The position numbers and the translations under genes are program-made. From Brevirhabdus sp. (GTDB lineage Bacteria > Pseudomonadota > Alphaproteobacteria > Rhodobacterales > Rhodobacteraceae): DNA of 64,000 nt. The DNA lies in NCBI GenBank assembly GCA_024637315.1, contig JAGXFH010000042.1, positions 1 to 64,000 on the forward strand, in the 5' to 3' direction. Each line of letters starts with the position of its first letter. Positions within the stretch are counted from its first letter, which is position 1. The notes under the pieces are model-generated. The model saw nothing but the letters and a program-made list of their open reading frames with translations. It had not been told where the DNA came from and did not search any database. This document shows positions 19,866 through 28,738 of the stretch, in pieces.

Positions 19866-20522
19866 ATGCTGCAGGTCGAGAACCTGACGAAAAGTTACGC
19901 GACGGCCGATGGCAGAACGCAGGTGCTGGATGGCGTCTCGTTCGGCATGGAACGCGGCGAAACGCTGGCCCTGACCGGTGAATCCGGCAGCGGCAAAAGC
20001 ACGCTTCTGCATCTGATTGGCGGTCTGGATCGACCGGATTCCGGCCAAATCTCGCTGAACGAAAAAAAGATGACGGGCCTTGATGACCGGGGCCGCTCGG
20101 CGCTGCGGCGCGGCACGGTCGGGATCATCTTCCAGCAATTCAACCTGATCCCCAGCCTGACGGTCGCCGCCAACATCGCCTTTCATGCGCGGCTGGCCGG
20201 TCGGCATGATCCTGACTGGGTCGAAAGGCTGACGGACCGCATCGGCTTGACGGATCAGCGCGACAAATATCCCGAGGCGCTGTCGGGCGGTCAGCAACAG
20301 CGCGTCGCGATCGCCCGTACGCTTGCCGCCCGTCCCAAGCTGGTCCTTGCCGACGAACCCACCGGCAATCTCGACGAAGATAACGCCGAGATCATCCTGA
20401 TGCTGCTGCTGGAAACGGCACGAGAGGCCGGCACGTCGGTTCTCATGGTCACTCACTCACTGAACCTGGCTGCGCGTCTTGGCCGGCGGCTGCATCTGAG
20501 CCATGGCAGGATAAGCGCATGA
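19866..20522 (+). CDS. ABC transporter ATPase, LolD/MacB-type
   Basis: This 218-residue ATPase starts at ATG 19866, chosen for its ribosome site (GGGGAG, about 9 bases away) and the family N-terminus [11 protein letters not shown]. It has Walker [12 protein letters not shown]-loop [13 protein letters not shown], signature LSGGQQQR, Walker [13 protein letters not shown] and an H-loop in MVTHS. This class energises FtsX-type permeases that move lipoproteins or substrates within the envelope without crossing the membrane channel. It overlaps the permease start (ATGA at 20519-20522). An Agrobacterium att-type operon has the same gene order. Confidence 0.9.
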   Translation: MLQVENLTKSYATADGRTQVLDGVSFGMERGETLALTGESGSGKSTLLHLIGGLDRPDSGQISLNEKKMTGLDDRGRSALRRGTVGIIFQQFNLIPSLTVAANIAFHARLAGRHDPDWVERLTDRIGLTDQRDKYPEALSGGQQQRVAIARTLAARPKLVLADEPTGNLDEDNAEIILMLLLETAREAGTSVLMVTHSLNLAARLGRRLHLSHGRISA

Positions 20523-22906
20523 CGGTCGCCGGGCTTCAGGCGCTTTTGTCGCACTGGCGGCGGAACCCTTGGCAGCTTTTCACGATGATAGCAGGGCTCG
20601 CCATGGCGACCGCGCTCTGGTCCGGGGTGCAAGCCATCAATGCCGAGGCGCGGGCAAGCTACGATCGCGCCGCGAACGCCCTCGGGCAAGGGCAGTATGC
20701 GCAGATCGTCGGCCGGGACAGCGCTCCACTTGATCAGGCACAATACATTTCGCTGCGCCGCGCCGGTTGGCTGGTCAGCCCGATCGTCGAAGGCGAACTG
20801 GACCTCGAAGGGGAACGGTTCCGTCTGACAGGGATCGAGCCGTTGACCCTGCCGCGCGGGGCGGATGCGCCCGCGCCGCTTGAGCTTTCGGCTCTGGCAG
20901 GGTTCATTGCGCCCAACGGCGAGATCCTGGTTCACCCGGATGACGCTGGCACACTCGCCAACACCGACCACTCCTTTCGCCCGGATCCCGGCCAGACCCG
21001 CGGCACGCTGACGGCCGATATCGGGCTTGCGCAGCGCCTTTTGAAAACCGATGCGATCACCATGCTTCTGGTGCTGCCCGACCAGCCGCTTGGCCAACCG
21101 CCGCTGTCCACGATCGATCCCTCGCTGGTCCTTGTCGAAGGGCAAGGTCAGGGAGATGTCGCCCGTCTAACCGAGAGCTTCCATCTCAACCTCACCGCCT
21201 TCGGCCTGTTGTCCTTCGCCGTCGGCATCTTTATCGTCTACGGAGCCATCGGCCTTGCTTTCGAACAGCGCCGCCCGGTGTTTCGAACTCTGCGCACCCT
21301 TGGCCTGCCGCTGGGCAGGCTGCTGGCCCTGCTGGCGGTGGAACTCACGCTGTTCGCACTGGCCGCCGGCGCAATCGGCATCGCCCTTGGCTATATCTTC
21401 GCCGCGGCGCTGTTGCCCGACGTTGCCGCGACACTGCGCGGTCTCTACTCAGCAGACGTTACCGACACACTCACTCTGCGCCCTGCATGGTGGCTTTCGG
21501 GCCTTGCCATGGCGCTTGGCGGGACCGCAGCCGCTGCGTCAGGCGCGTTCTTGCGCCTCAATCGACTGCCGCTGCTGGCCTCGACGCAGCCCCGGGCCTG
21601 GGCCGCCGATGCCCAAAGCTCCCATCGCCGGATGGCGATTATCGCCGCATTCCTTGGCCTCGTCGGCGCGCTGTTCGCGGCGTTCGGGTCAGGATTGCTG
21701 GCGGGCTTCGCACTGCTCGCCTGCCTGCTGATCGCGGCGGCTCTGGCGCTGCCGCTGACGCTCGACCTGATGCTGCGGCTGGGGTCCCGGCTGGCACGGG
21801 GCGCGGTGCCACAATGGTTCTGGGCCGACACCCGCCAGCAATTGCCCGGTCTTTCGATGGCGCTGATGGCGCTGCTGCTGGCGATGGCCGCGAATATCGG
21901 CGTCTCGACCATGGTTTCCAGCTTCAGGTTGACCTTCACCGGCTGGCTCGACCAGCGCCTTGCATCCGAACTGTACCTTAACACGACGTCGCCCGAAGAA
22001 GCTGCCCTTCTGACCGGCTATCTTGAGGACAAGGTCGAGGCGATACTACCGATCATCTCGATCGATACCCGTATCGGCGATTTGCCCGCAGAGATCTTTG
22101 GCGTCCTCGACCACGCCACCTATCGCGACAACTGGAAGCTGCTCGATGCCGTGCCGCTGGTCTGGGACCGGTTGGCTGCGGGAGACGGCGTCCTGGTCAA
22201 CGAACAGCTTTCCCGACGCGAGAATCTGTCGGTCGGCGCGCGGTTGGGCCACGATACCGTGTTGGGCGTCTACGGAGACTACGGCAATCCCGCCGGGCAG
22301 GTCGTTCTGGGAATGGATGCCTTCCATGCCCGTTATCCCGACGTTGCTGCCCTGCGCTACGGCTTGCGCACCGGCGTTGCCGACCCTAAGGCAGTGGCCG
22401 ATGACCTGCGCCGGAAATTCGATCTGCCGCCCGACGCGCTGGTCGATCAGGCGCGGATCAAGGCGGTCTCGTTGCAGGTGTTCGAGCGGACCTTCTCGGT
22501 CACGGCCGCACTCAATATCCTCACCCTCTCGGTGGCGGGTTTCGCCATCCTGATCAGTCTTCTCACACTAGCCACGATGCGCCTGCCGCAACTGGCGCCG
22601 GTTTGGGCGCTGGGCCTGACGCGCGCCAGGCTGGCGGCGCTGGAACTGGTCCGCGCGGTCTGCCTCGCCGCCTTTACCGGGCTGGCCGCAGTCCCGCTGG
22701 GGCTTGGGTTGGCATGGGTGCTTCTGGCGATCGTCAACGTGCAGGCCTTCGGCTGGCGGCTGCCGATGTACCTGTTCCCGCTCGATTACCTGCATCTGGG
22801 AGGACTGACGATCCTGGCAGCGTTTCTTGCCGCACTCTGGCCCGCCTTGCGGCTTGCCCGCACACAACCCGATGCGCTGTTGAAGGTGTTCAGCAATGAG
22901 CGCTAG
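20519..22906 (+). CDS. FtsX/MacB-type ABC permease
   Basis: This 795-residue membrane protein has an N-terminal helix (about 20-40), a long periplasmic domain, and three helices near 215-340 with the FtsX pattern (TESFHLNLTAFGLLSFAVG, LALLAVELTLFALAAG). A middle block of further helices, a second periplasmic domain and a final three-helix FtsX unit near 655-780 follow. It is thus a fused, two-unit permease of the LolCE/MacB superfamily. It is coupled to the ATPase before it and overlaps the attH-like gene after it by 11 bases. The natural job is likely extraction or export of an envelope component; the substrate is unknown. Confidence 0.88.
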   Translation: MTVAGLQALLSHWRRNPWQLFTMIAGLAMATALWSGVQAINAEARASYDRAANALGQGQYAQIVGRDSAPLDQAQYISLRRAGWLVSPIVEGELDLEGERFRLTGIEPLTLPRGADAPAPLELSALAGFIAPNGEILVHPDDAGTLANTDHSFRPDPGQTRGTLTADIGLAQRLLKTDAITMLLVLPDQPLGQPPLSTIDPSLVLVEGQGQGDVARLTESFHLNLTAFGLLSFAVGIFIVYGAIGLAFEQRRPVFRTLRTLGLPLGRLLALLAVELTLFALAAGAIGIALGYIFAAALLPDVAATLRGLYSADVTDTLTLRPAWWLSGLAMALGGTAAAASGAFLRLNRLPLLASTQPRAWAADAQSSHRRMAIIAAFLGLVGALFAAFGSGLLAGFALLACLLIAAALALPLTLDLMLRLGSRLARGAVPQWFWADTRQQLPGLSMALMALLLAMAANIGVSTMVSSFRLTFTGWLDQRLASELYLNTTSPEEAALLTGYLEDKVEAILPIISIDTRIGDLPAEIFGVLDHATYRDNWKLLDAVPLVWDRLAAGDGVLVNEQLSRRENLSVGARLGHDTVLGVYGDYGNPAGQVVLGMDAFHARYPDVAALRYGLRTGVADPKAVADDLRRKFDLPPDALVDQARIKAVSLQVFERTFSVTAALNILTLSVAGFAILISLLTLATMRLPQLAPVWALGLTRARLAALELVRAVCLAAFTGLAAVPLGLGLAWVLLAIVNVQAFGWRLPMYLFPLDYLHLGGLTILAAFLAALWPALRLARTQPDALLKVFSNER

Positions 22907-23948
22907 ATCAATCTTCCTTGCGCTTGCAGTCCTGCCTGCGGCCGCTTTGGCGCAAGGGTTTGCCGGGCTCGGCACCAACGCCGATGGCTTTGCCATTCCG
23001 CAGCCCGATCCGCAGTTCGTGTTTCCCGCCGATCATGGCCCGCATCCCGATTTTCGCATCGAATGGTGGTACCTGACCGCTAATCTGACCGGACCGGACG
23101 GCACCGATTACGGCCTGCAATGGACGCTGTTCCGCAGTGCCCTGAGAGCCGGAACCGGCGACGGCTGGCAAAGCCCGCAACTCTGGATGGGCCACGCCGC
23201 CGTGACCACGCCCGACGCGCATTTCGTCACCGAGCGGCTGGCGCGCGGCGGCATCGGGCAGGCGGGGGTCATCGCCGACCCCTTCAGGGCCTGGATTGAC
23301 GACTGGCAGCTGTCCGGCGCGTCGGACTGGTCGGACATGACGCTAAGCGCTTCCGGGCCGAGCTTCGCCTATGACATGACCCTAACCGCAGAAGGCCCGT
23401 TGGTGCTAAACGGCGCGGATGGGTATTCGGTCAAATCGGCAGAAGGCCTGTCCAGCTACTACTATTCTCGGCCCTTCCTCGACATCAGCGGGACGCTGAC
23501 CTTGCTCGATCGCCCAGTGCCGGTAACCGGTCACGCCTGGATTGACCGGGAATGGTCCTCGCAACCGCTAAGCCAAGCGCAGGAAGGCTGGGACTGGTTT
23601 TCTCTCAGCTTCGAAACCGGTGCGCACCTGATGGGATATCAGATGCGCCAGACCGGCGGATCGACCTACACCACAGCCACCTGGATCGAGGCGGATGGCG
23701 TGGCAACATCTTATCCCGATGGCGCATTCGATGCGCGGCCGCTCGACTTCACGACTATTGCAGATCGAACCGTGCCAACGACCTGGCGGGTCATGCTGCC
23801 CGAACGCGGCGTTGATGTCACGGTATCGGCGCTGAACGAGCATGCCTGGATGACGACCTCGATCCCCTACTGGGAAGGTCCCGTCAGCGTCAGCGGCAGT
23901 CATTCAGGCAAGGGTTACCTGGAAATGACCGGATACGACGGCGATTGA
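22896..23948 (+). CDS. AttH-like lipocalin-domain exported protein
   Basis: This 350-residue protein has a Sec signal peptide (first ~19 residues, ALAQG cleavage). The mature part matches the AttH/CrtC lipocalin-like fold: FRIEWWYLTANLTG at about 49-62, YYYSRPFLDISGTL near 188-201, GHAWIDREWSSQPL near 211-224, and WDWFSLSFETGAHLMGYQMR near 231-250. AttH proteins accompany AttE/AttFG-like ABC systems and were first linked to Agrobacterium attachment; the related CrtC hydrates carotenoids. With an ABC/FtsX pair directly upstream and no carotenoid genes here, the AttH reading is preferred. Its ligand is unknown. Confidence 0.82.
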   Translation: MSARSIFLALAVLPAAALAQGFAGLGTNADGFAIPQPDPQFVFPADHGPHPDFRIEWWYLTANLTGPDGTDYGLQWTLFRSALRAGTGDGWQSPQLWMGHAAVTTPDAHFVTERLARGGIGQAGVIADPFRAWIDDWQLSGASDWSDMTLSASGPSFAYDMTLTAEGPLVLNGADGYSVKSAEGLSSYYYSRPFLDISGTLTLLDRPVPVTGHAWIDREWSSQPLSQAQEGWDWFSLSFETGAHLMGYQMRQTGGSTYTTATWIEADGVATSYPDGAFDARPLDFTTIADRTVPTTWRVMLPERGVDVTVSALNEHAWMTTSIPYWEGPVSVSGSHSGKGYLEMTGYDGD

Positions 23949-24054
23949 GCCGTCTCCGTAGCGTCACGCAAAGATCTTGGACAATGGCATTTGATTTCGG
24001 ATTCGAGCGCGGCGGGAGGCAGCGGACCGCCGATTCAACATTTCCCGAAATGCA

Positions 24055-24576
24055 TTAGGCACAGGCGCTTTCGGCATCTGTTCGACTCGTCTTGACCCAG
24101 GTCAGCAACGCCACCGGCGACGGCTCGACGAATTCGGCGGCGCCGCCAGCGAAGTCCAGAAACGCGGCCAGGCTCAACTTGCTGACGCCCAGCACCACCG
24201 GAATGTCCCGCGCCAGCGCCTCGGCAATCAGCGGCCGGAAGCCACGCCCATCGGCCTCGTGCTTGCCGAACTTGTTGACGATCATCACCTCGGCCCCGTC
24301 CAGCGTGCCCGCGACCGCGCCGACCGCCTGTTCCAACGCGCCGGGATCCAGCCGGCAGCCCCGCGCCGCCTTCCCCAGAGATTGAGAGATCCGATAGACC
24401 GGCCCGGCCGGCAGAACCCGCACATCCATGTCACACAAGTGATGATCGCAGCGTTCGGAATTGGTCTGAACTACCCCCGCCAGCACCACCCCCTGATCTG
24501 TCAGTGCCTCGGCCAGCGCCGCCAGGGTCCGGTCAGTATGACCGGGCTTTTCAGAAATCGTATATGCCAGCCGCAT
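24055..24576 (-). CDS. DUF2478 family protein
   Basis: This 173-residue protein has the DUF2478 pattern: LAYTISEKPGHTDRTL at the N-terminus where a P-loop-like turn would be, GVVQTNSERCDHHLCDMDVR at about 34-53, and VNKFGKHEADGRGFRPLIAE near 99-118. The family is often found near molybdate transport or molybdenum cofactor genes and has no proven reaction that I know of. The N-terminal loop lacks a complete GxxxxGK(S/T), so NTP binding is doubtful. It is the last gene of the nar transcript, directly after moeA, which supports a link with molybdenum handling for nitrate reductase. Confidence 0.8.
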   Translation of the reverse strand: MRLAYTISEKPGHTDRTLAALAEALTDQGVVLAGVVQTNSERCDHHLCDMDVRVLPAGPVYRISQSLGKAARGCRLDPGALEQAVGAVAGTLDGAEVMIVNKFGKHEADGRGFRPLIAEALARDIPVVLGVSKLSLAAFLDFAGGAAEFVEPSPVALLTWVKTSRTDAESACA

Positions 24577-24602
24577 GGACTTTCTCCTTGATCAACCGCA
24601 CA

Positions 24603-25868
24603 TCAGAGCGGCACGAATTCCAACAGATCACCGCCTCGGACCCACTCTGTTTCGGCCGGGATGATCACCAGCCCATCTGCCTGTTCCAGAATTGTCAGCC
24701 GTGCAGAGTGCGTCGCCTCGCCTGCATCGACAACCTCGCGGCCGGTTTCGTCAAGGCCCGAAAGTTTCGCTGGCCGGAATTCGCAGCGACCCGGCTTGTG
24801 GTGCAGGTCTGAGCGCGCGACCACCAGCCGCCGCTGCGACAGGGGCTGCGCCAGTCCGGCCAGCCGGTTCAACAAGGGTCGGCCCAGCAGCGCCCATGTG
24901 ACATGCGCCGCAACCGGATTGCCGGGCAGGCCGATCACCGGCGCCCCGCGCAACTGGGCAAGCATCACCGGCTTGCCCGGCTTGATCGCGACGCCGTGAA
25001 ACACGGTTCTGGCGCCCAGCAGCCGCAACGCCGAAGTCAGATGATCCTCGTCACCAACCGATGCGCCGCCCGAAGTCACGACAAGGTCGGCGCGCTTCGA
25101 CGCCCAGGCGATGTGATTGGCGATGTCGCGGCAATTATCTGCGACAGGGATGACCTCGACAGAAGCGATATCCGCGCGGGCAAGCTCTGCTTTCAGCATC
25201 GGTCCATTGGCATCGCGGATCTGTCCCGGCCGCAACGCGGTGCCGGTGGCGCAAAGCTCGTTGCCTGTGCTCAGCACGACCACCCGAAGCCTGCGATACA
25301 CGACGACCTCTGCCGCACCTGCCATTGCTGCCAGCGCGATCTGCCGCGCAGTCATGACCTTTCCAGCCTGTAGAACGACTGATCCATCGGTCTCTTCGCT
25401 ACCCGCAAAACGAATATTCGCGCCCGGCTTCGGAAGTTCACGCAACACCACGCTTTTGCCTGAAAGCTGAACGGCCTCCTGCATCACCACCGTATCGGCG
25501 CCGTCCGGAAGTTTCGCACCGGTCAGGATCCGCACCGTGTGGCCCTGCTTGACCGAGACCGGTCCGGCAGGACCGGCCACCGCCCGCCCGCCAAGCCGCA
25601 ACAGCCACGGCCCGGGACCTGTCAGATCAGCGTGACGGATCGCGTAGCCATCCATCGCGGCATTGTCGAAGGCCGGCAGCGGCGTCTCGGTAAGAACCGG
25701 CCGTGCAAGCACCCGCCCGACCGCTCGGCCAAGCGGTACTGTCTCGGTCCGCGACGGCGCGATTTCCAGAGACATCAAGAGCCGCACCGCTTCGTCGTAG
25801 GATACCAGGCCCGATAACGTCGTGGCGCTGTCGCATCCACACATCTGCGGGTTGACGGGCTCGATCAT
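24603..25868 (-). CDS. moeA: Molybdopterin molybdenumtransferase MoeA
   Basis: This enzyme inserts molybdenum into adenylylated molybdopterin. It has 421 residues from the ATG at 25868, which overlaps the carbonic anhydrase stop (ATGA); an ATG two codons upstream is possible. Domain landmarks are LPAFDNAAMDGYA at about 64-76, VRILTGAKLPDGADTVVMQEAV near 111-132, STGNEL near 200, and TSGGASVGDEDH near 260, the GGxSxG loop of the MPT-binding domain. The N-terminus adds about 20 residues with a Cys-Gly-Cys pair. Its place in the nar operon makes it a dedicated supplier for the molybdoenzyme NarG. Confidence 0.95.
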   Translation of the reverse strand: MIEPVNPQMCGCDSATTLSGLVSYDEAVRLLMSLEIAPSRTETVPLGRAVGRVLARPVLTETPLPAFDNAAMDGYAIRHADLTGPGPWLLRLGGRAVAGPAGPVSVKQGHTVRILTGAKLPDGADTVVMQEAVQLSGKSVVLRELPKPGANIRFAGSEETDGSVVLQAGKVMTARQIALAAMAGAAEVVVYRRLRVVVLSTGNELCATGTALRPGQIRDANGPMLKAELARADIASVEVIPVADNCRDIANHIAWASKRADLVVTSGGASVGDEDHLTSALRLLGARTVFHGVAIKPGKPVMLAQLRGAPVIGLPGNPVAAHVTWALLGRPLLNRLAGLAQPLSQRRLVVARSDLHHKPGRCEFRPAKLSGLDETGREVVDAGEATHSARLTILEQADGLVIIPAETEWVRGGDLLEFVPL

Positions 25869-26488
25869 CGGCATTGCACAGCCTCCATCGTGGCGTCGTC
25901 CAGCCGGATGCTGCAGCCAAGGTCACGCAGCAATCCGTCCTTCAATCCATAGATCAGCCCATGCACCGCGATCCGCGCGCCGCGCGCCCAGGCGCGTTGC
26001 ATGATCGGCGTTTCGGCGATTCGCCGTACGCCCTCGATCACGTTCAGCTCGGCCAGCTTGTCGCGTCGCGCCTCGGCGTCGCGAGCTTGCGCGAGGTCTA
26101 TCGCATATTGTCGCGCCAGCCGCCGGATCGGTTCCAGCCAGTGATCGGCCAGCCCGTGCGGCAGATCCTCGGTCGCGGCCTTCACCCCGCCGCAACCATG
26201 GTGGCCACAGACGATCACCTCGCGGATTTGCAACGCATCGACCGCGAATTCCAAGGCGCTCAGCAAGTTCATATCCGAGGAATGGATCACGTTCGCCACA
26301 TTGCGATGCACGAAGACCTCACCGGGATCGAGCCCAGCGACCACATTCGCCGGAACCCGGCTGTCGGAACATCCGATCCAGAAGAACTCTGGCGACTGCT
26401 GCGTCGCCAGCCTGGCAAAGTAATCCGGCTCTTCAGCATGACGGCGGCGAGACCAGTCGAGGTTGCGTTTCAGAAGATCGTTCAACAC
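25865..26488 (-). CDS. Beta-carbonic anhydrase
   Basis: This zinc enzyme interconverts CO2 and bicarbonate. It has 207 residues with the beta-class motifs CSDSR (Cys40, Asp42, Arg44) and HHGCGG (His96, Cys99), which supply the three zinc ligands and the catalytic Asp-Arg dyad. It lies between the PpiC-type gene and moeA inside the nar transcript, which is an unusual place. Coupled starts and stops suggest co-expression with nitrate respiration. A second, distinct beta-carbonic anhydrase is encoded at 49257-49907. Confidence 0.93.
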   Translation of the reverse strand: MLNDLLKRNLDWSRRRHAEEPDYFARLATQQSPEFFWIGCSDSRVPANVVAGLDPGEVFVHRNVANVIHSSDMNLLSALEFAVDALQIREVIVCGHHGCGGVKAATEDLPHGLADHWLEPIRRLARQYAIDLAQARDAEARRDKLAELNVIEGVRRIAETPIMQRAWARGARIAVHGLIYGLKDGLLRDLGCSIRLDDATMEAVQCR

Positions 26489-26500
26489 CAGCTTGTCCCG

Positions 26501-27295
26501 TCAGGCATTCATGTCGAGGCCAGTGATGCTGGCTTTCGACACCAGGCCGGCAACAAATGTCGCCGCCGCTTTGGCCCAGGCCTTACGCTCCAGCGCCACC
26601 TTGATCCGCTCCTGGACCGCCTCGAACGGCAGGACGGCGCCACGCGCCCGGGCATCCAGCCGGATGATGTGAAAACCATACCGGGTCTCAACCGGCAATC
26701 CGGTGATCTCGCCTTCCCGCATCTGGTCCAGCGCCGCCTCGAACTCCGGCACCGTGTCGCCTGCAGTCAGCTGCCCCAGCCGACCGCCGTTTTCCCGAGA
26801 CGAGCAGGCACTTTCGGATGCCGCAATCGCCGCGAACTGCTGCGGTTGCTTTACCAGCGTCGCGGCGATCGCCCGCGACTGCTCGCGGGCTTTTTCCCGC
26901 GCCGGGACATCGTCAGGCGCGGCGGCAAGCAGGATGTGGGCGGCTTCGTACAGCGAGGGCGCCCGAAACCGGTCCGGCTTGGCTTCGTAGATCTTGCGCG
27001 CCTCGGCTTCCTGAGGCTGCGCCGGGTCGATCCCGGCTTCCATCAACGCCCGGATATTGGCCTCGTCGGGGGTCTCGAACCGCTGCCGACCCAGGTCCTC
27101 TGGCTCGGCCGCAATCAGTTGGCGGGCCGCTTCCTCCAGCAGGAGATGCCGGACGACCAGCGCCTTGGCCGCCTTGCGCCAAGCCAGTCCGGGTTTGCCC
27201 TTCGGGGCAGCGTGGTTCTGCGCCTCTGCCGCGATATCCGCGGCAGAGATGACCTGGCCATTGACCGTGACCTCGGGGAATAGCGGTTTGTTCAT
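26501..27295 (-). CDS. Parvulin-type peptidyl-prolyl isomerase of the nar operon
   Basis: This 264-residue protein starts at ATG 27295, 5 bases after narI. It has no evident signal peptide, so it is probably cytoplasmic. The N-terminal half is helical (about 1-115); a PpiC rotamase domain follows at about 120-225, with YEAAHILLAA, SRENGGRLGQLTAGDTVPEFE and ETRYGFHIIRLD. A rotamase gene after narI is known from Paracoccus-type nar clusters, where it is thought to help NarGHI maturation. NifM is a distant functional analogue. Confidence 0.88.
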   Translation of the reverse strand: MNKPLFPEVTVNGQVISAADIAAEAQNHAAPKGKPGLAWRKAAKALVVRHLLLEEAARQLIAAEPEDLGRQRFETPDEANIRALMEAGIDPAQPQEAEARKIYEAKPDRFRAPSLYEAAHILLAAAPDDVPAREKAREQSRAIAATLVKQPQQFAAIAASESACSSRENGGRLGQLTAGDTVPEFEAALDQMREGEITGLPVETRYGFHIIRLDARARGAVLPFEAVQERIKVALERKAWAKAAATFVAGLVSKASITGLDMNA

Positions 27296-27300
27296 CGCAC

Positions 27301-28044
27301 TCACTCCGCCGGCGTGCGCGGCAGCGGCGTCCTGCGCCGCGAGCGCACGATCTGATAGCCGGGCCGAGTCAGAAGGTAGCGGAACGGCGCGGCAAATCCT
27401 GACCAGATGTGCACGAGCCGTGTGAACGGAAACACCATCGTGATGATCAGACCGAGGAAGATGTGCAATTTGTAGAGCCAGTGCACGTCGACCACCGTGA
27501 CCCAGGCGTTGATGTTCCAACTCACCACGCTTTGCGACCAGGTCATGAAGCGAACCATCTCGGACCCGTCCATGTGCTGCAGCGTCTGGGTGATCGTCAG
27601 CAGGCCGATCGCAAGCTGCAGCCAGATCAGCGCCATGATGGCGATATCAGCAAAGGAAGAGTTGATGCGGATGCGCGGATCGGCGAGGCGACGGTACAGC
27701 AGCATCGTGGAGCCGACCAGGGCGGCGATGCCGGCAGGCCCGCCGATCAAGACTGCCATCCATTGCTTCAACCCGTAAGGAATACCCAGGGCATCCAGTA
27801 CCCAGACCGGCGTGAAAAGCCCGATCAAGTGGCCGAAAAACACCGTGATGATGCCGACATGGAACAGGATAGATCCCAGGATCAACTGCTTGCGGCGCAG
27901 TAACTGGCTGGACGAGCTCTTCCAGGTGAAGGGGTCGCGTTCGTAGCGCGCGATGGAGCCCACAAGGAACACCGTCAGCGCGACATAGGGCATGATCCCG
28001 AAGATGATGAAGTTGATGTCGAAATTGACGAACATGTCATGCAC
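27301..28044 (-). CDS. narI: Respiratory nitrate reductase gamma subunit
   Basis: This is the membrane cytochrome b subunit that oxidises quinol and passes electrons to NarH. It has 247 residues and five hydrophobic segments. The His residues expected to bind the two b haems are at LFHVGIITVFFGHLIG (about 61-76) and at DVHWLYKLHIFLGL (about 186-199). RLVHIWSGFAAPFRYL near the C-terminus is a family landmark. The start overlaps narJ by 8 bases. An internal ATG two or three codons in is also possible. All four structural and assembly genes are intact, so the enzyme should be functional. Confidence 0.95.
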   Translation of the reverse strand: MHDMFVNFDINFIIFGIMPYVALTVFLVGSIARYERDPFTWKSSSSQLLRRKQLILGSILFHVGIITVFFGHLIGLFTPVWVLDALGIPYGLKQWMAVLIGGPAGIAALVGSTMLLYRRLADPRIRINSSFADIAIMALIWLQLAIGLLTITQTLQHMDGSEMVRFMTWSQSVVSWNINAWVTVVDVHWLYKLHIFLGLIITMVFPFTRLVHIWSGFAAPFRYLLTRPGYQIVRSRRRTPLPRTPAE

Positions 28045-28738
28045 TCCTGTTCAGATGCTTGGGGGCGGGGTCGTCCATCTGCGCCAGCATGTCGCGAACC
28101 TGCGGACAGCCAGCATTCGGATCGGGGCCGAAAGTGACCTCGGATTCCTCCCAAACTGCGTCCAACGCCTCCAGATCCTCGGGATCGGACTCTTCGGCAG
28201 CCAGCAAGATTGCCAGGGCCTCTGCGTCGGCGCTTTGGGCTGAAAGTTGAACCAACGCCCCGAAGACCGCCGCATAATCGCTTTCGCGCCGGGTCAGACG
28301 GACCCGCAACGCTTCGAGGATATGTGCTGCATCAGCCAGGATGTCGCGCGCGTCCTGAAGCGGCTGATGTGCCAGAAATTCCAGCAGCACGGGCAGATGG
28401 TCTGGCAGTTCCGATGTCGCCGGTTCAAACCCTGCGGCACGGTAGGTTTCGATCAGATCGACCATCGCGCTGCCGCGATCGCGACTTTCGCCATGCACAT
28501 GCTCGAAAAGGTTCAGGGATAGCGTCCGCGACCGGTCGAACAGCGAAACATACTGCTCTTGCAGGGCGTAGACGTCGGCGGCACCCAGATCGGCCAACAG
28601 TGGTTTGAAGGTTTCGACCTGCGCGGCGGAAAGCAGCCCGTCGCTTTGCAGGGCCTCGGCGATCTCACCGGTTGCCTCTTTCAGTTCGGGTGTCGGATAG
28701 CTCAACAGCGCCGACAGAGCCTTGAATGTCATCAGCAT
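28037..28738 (-). CDS. narJ: Nitrate reductase assembly chaperone
   Basis: NarJ binds apo-NarG and is needed to load its molybdenum cofactor and Fe-S cluster before membrane attachment. This 233-residue protein is all helical and acidic, with the TorD/NarJ pattern LLSYPTPELKEATGEI at about 12-27, QEQYVSLFDRSRTLSLNLFEHVHGESRDRG near 60-89 and LPDHLPVLLEFLAHQP near 114-129. The ATG shares one base with the narH stop (TGATG). It is not a subunit of the final complex. Confidence 0.93.
   Translation of the reverse strand: MLMTFKALSALLSYPTPELKEATGEIAEALQSDGLLSAAQVETFKPLLADLGAADVYALQEQYVSLFDRSRTLSLNLFEHVHGESRDRGSAMVDLIETYRAAGFEPATSELPDHLPVLLEFLAHQPLQDARDILADAAHILEALRVRLTRRESDYAAVFGALVQLSAQSADAEALAILLAAEESDPEDLEALDAVWEESEVTFGPDPNAGCPQVRDMLAQMDDPAPKHLNRSA

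Noticed and set aside
22896-23948. Carotenoid 1,2-hydratase (CrtC)
   Set aside because: The fold is shared, but this has a signal peptide, an ABC/FtsX pair upstream and no carotenoid genes, so AttH-like is better.
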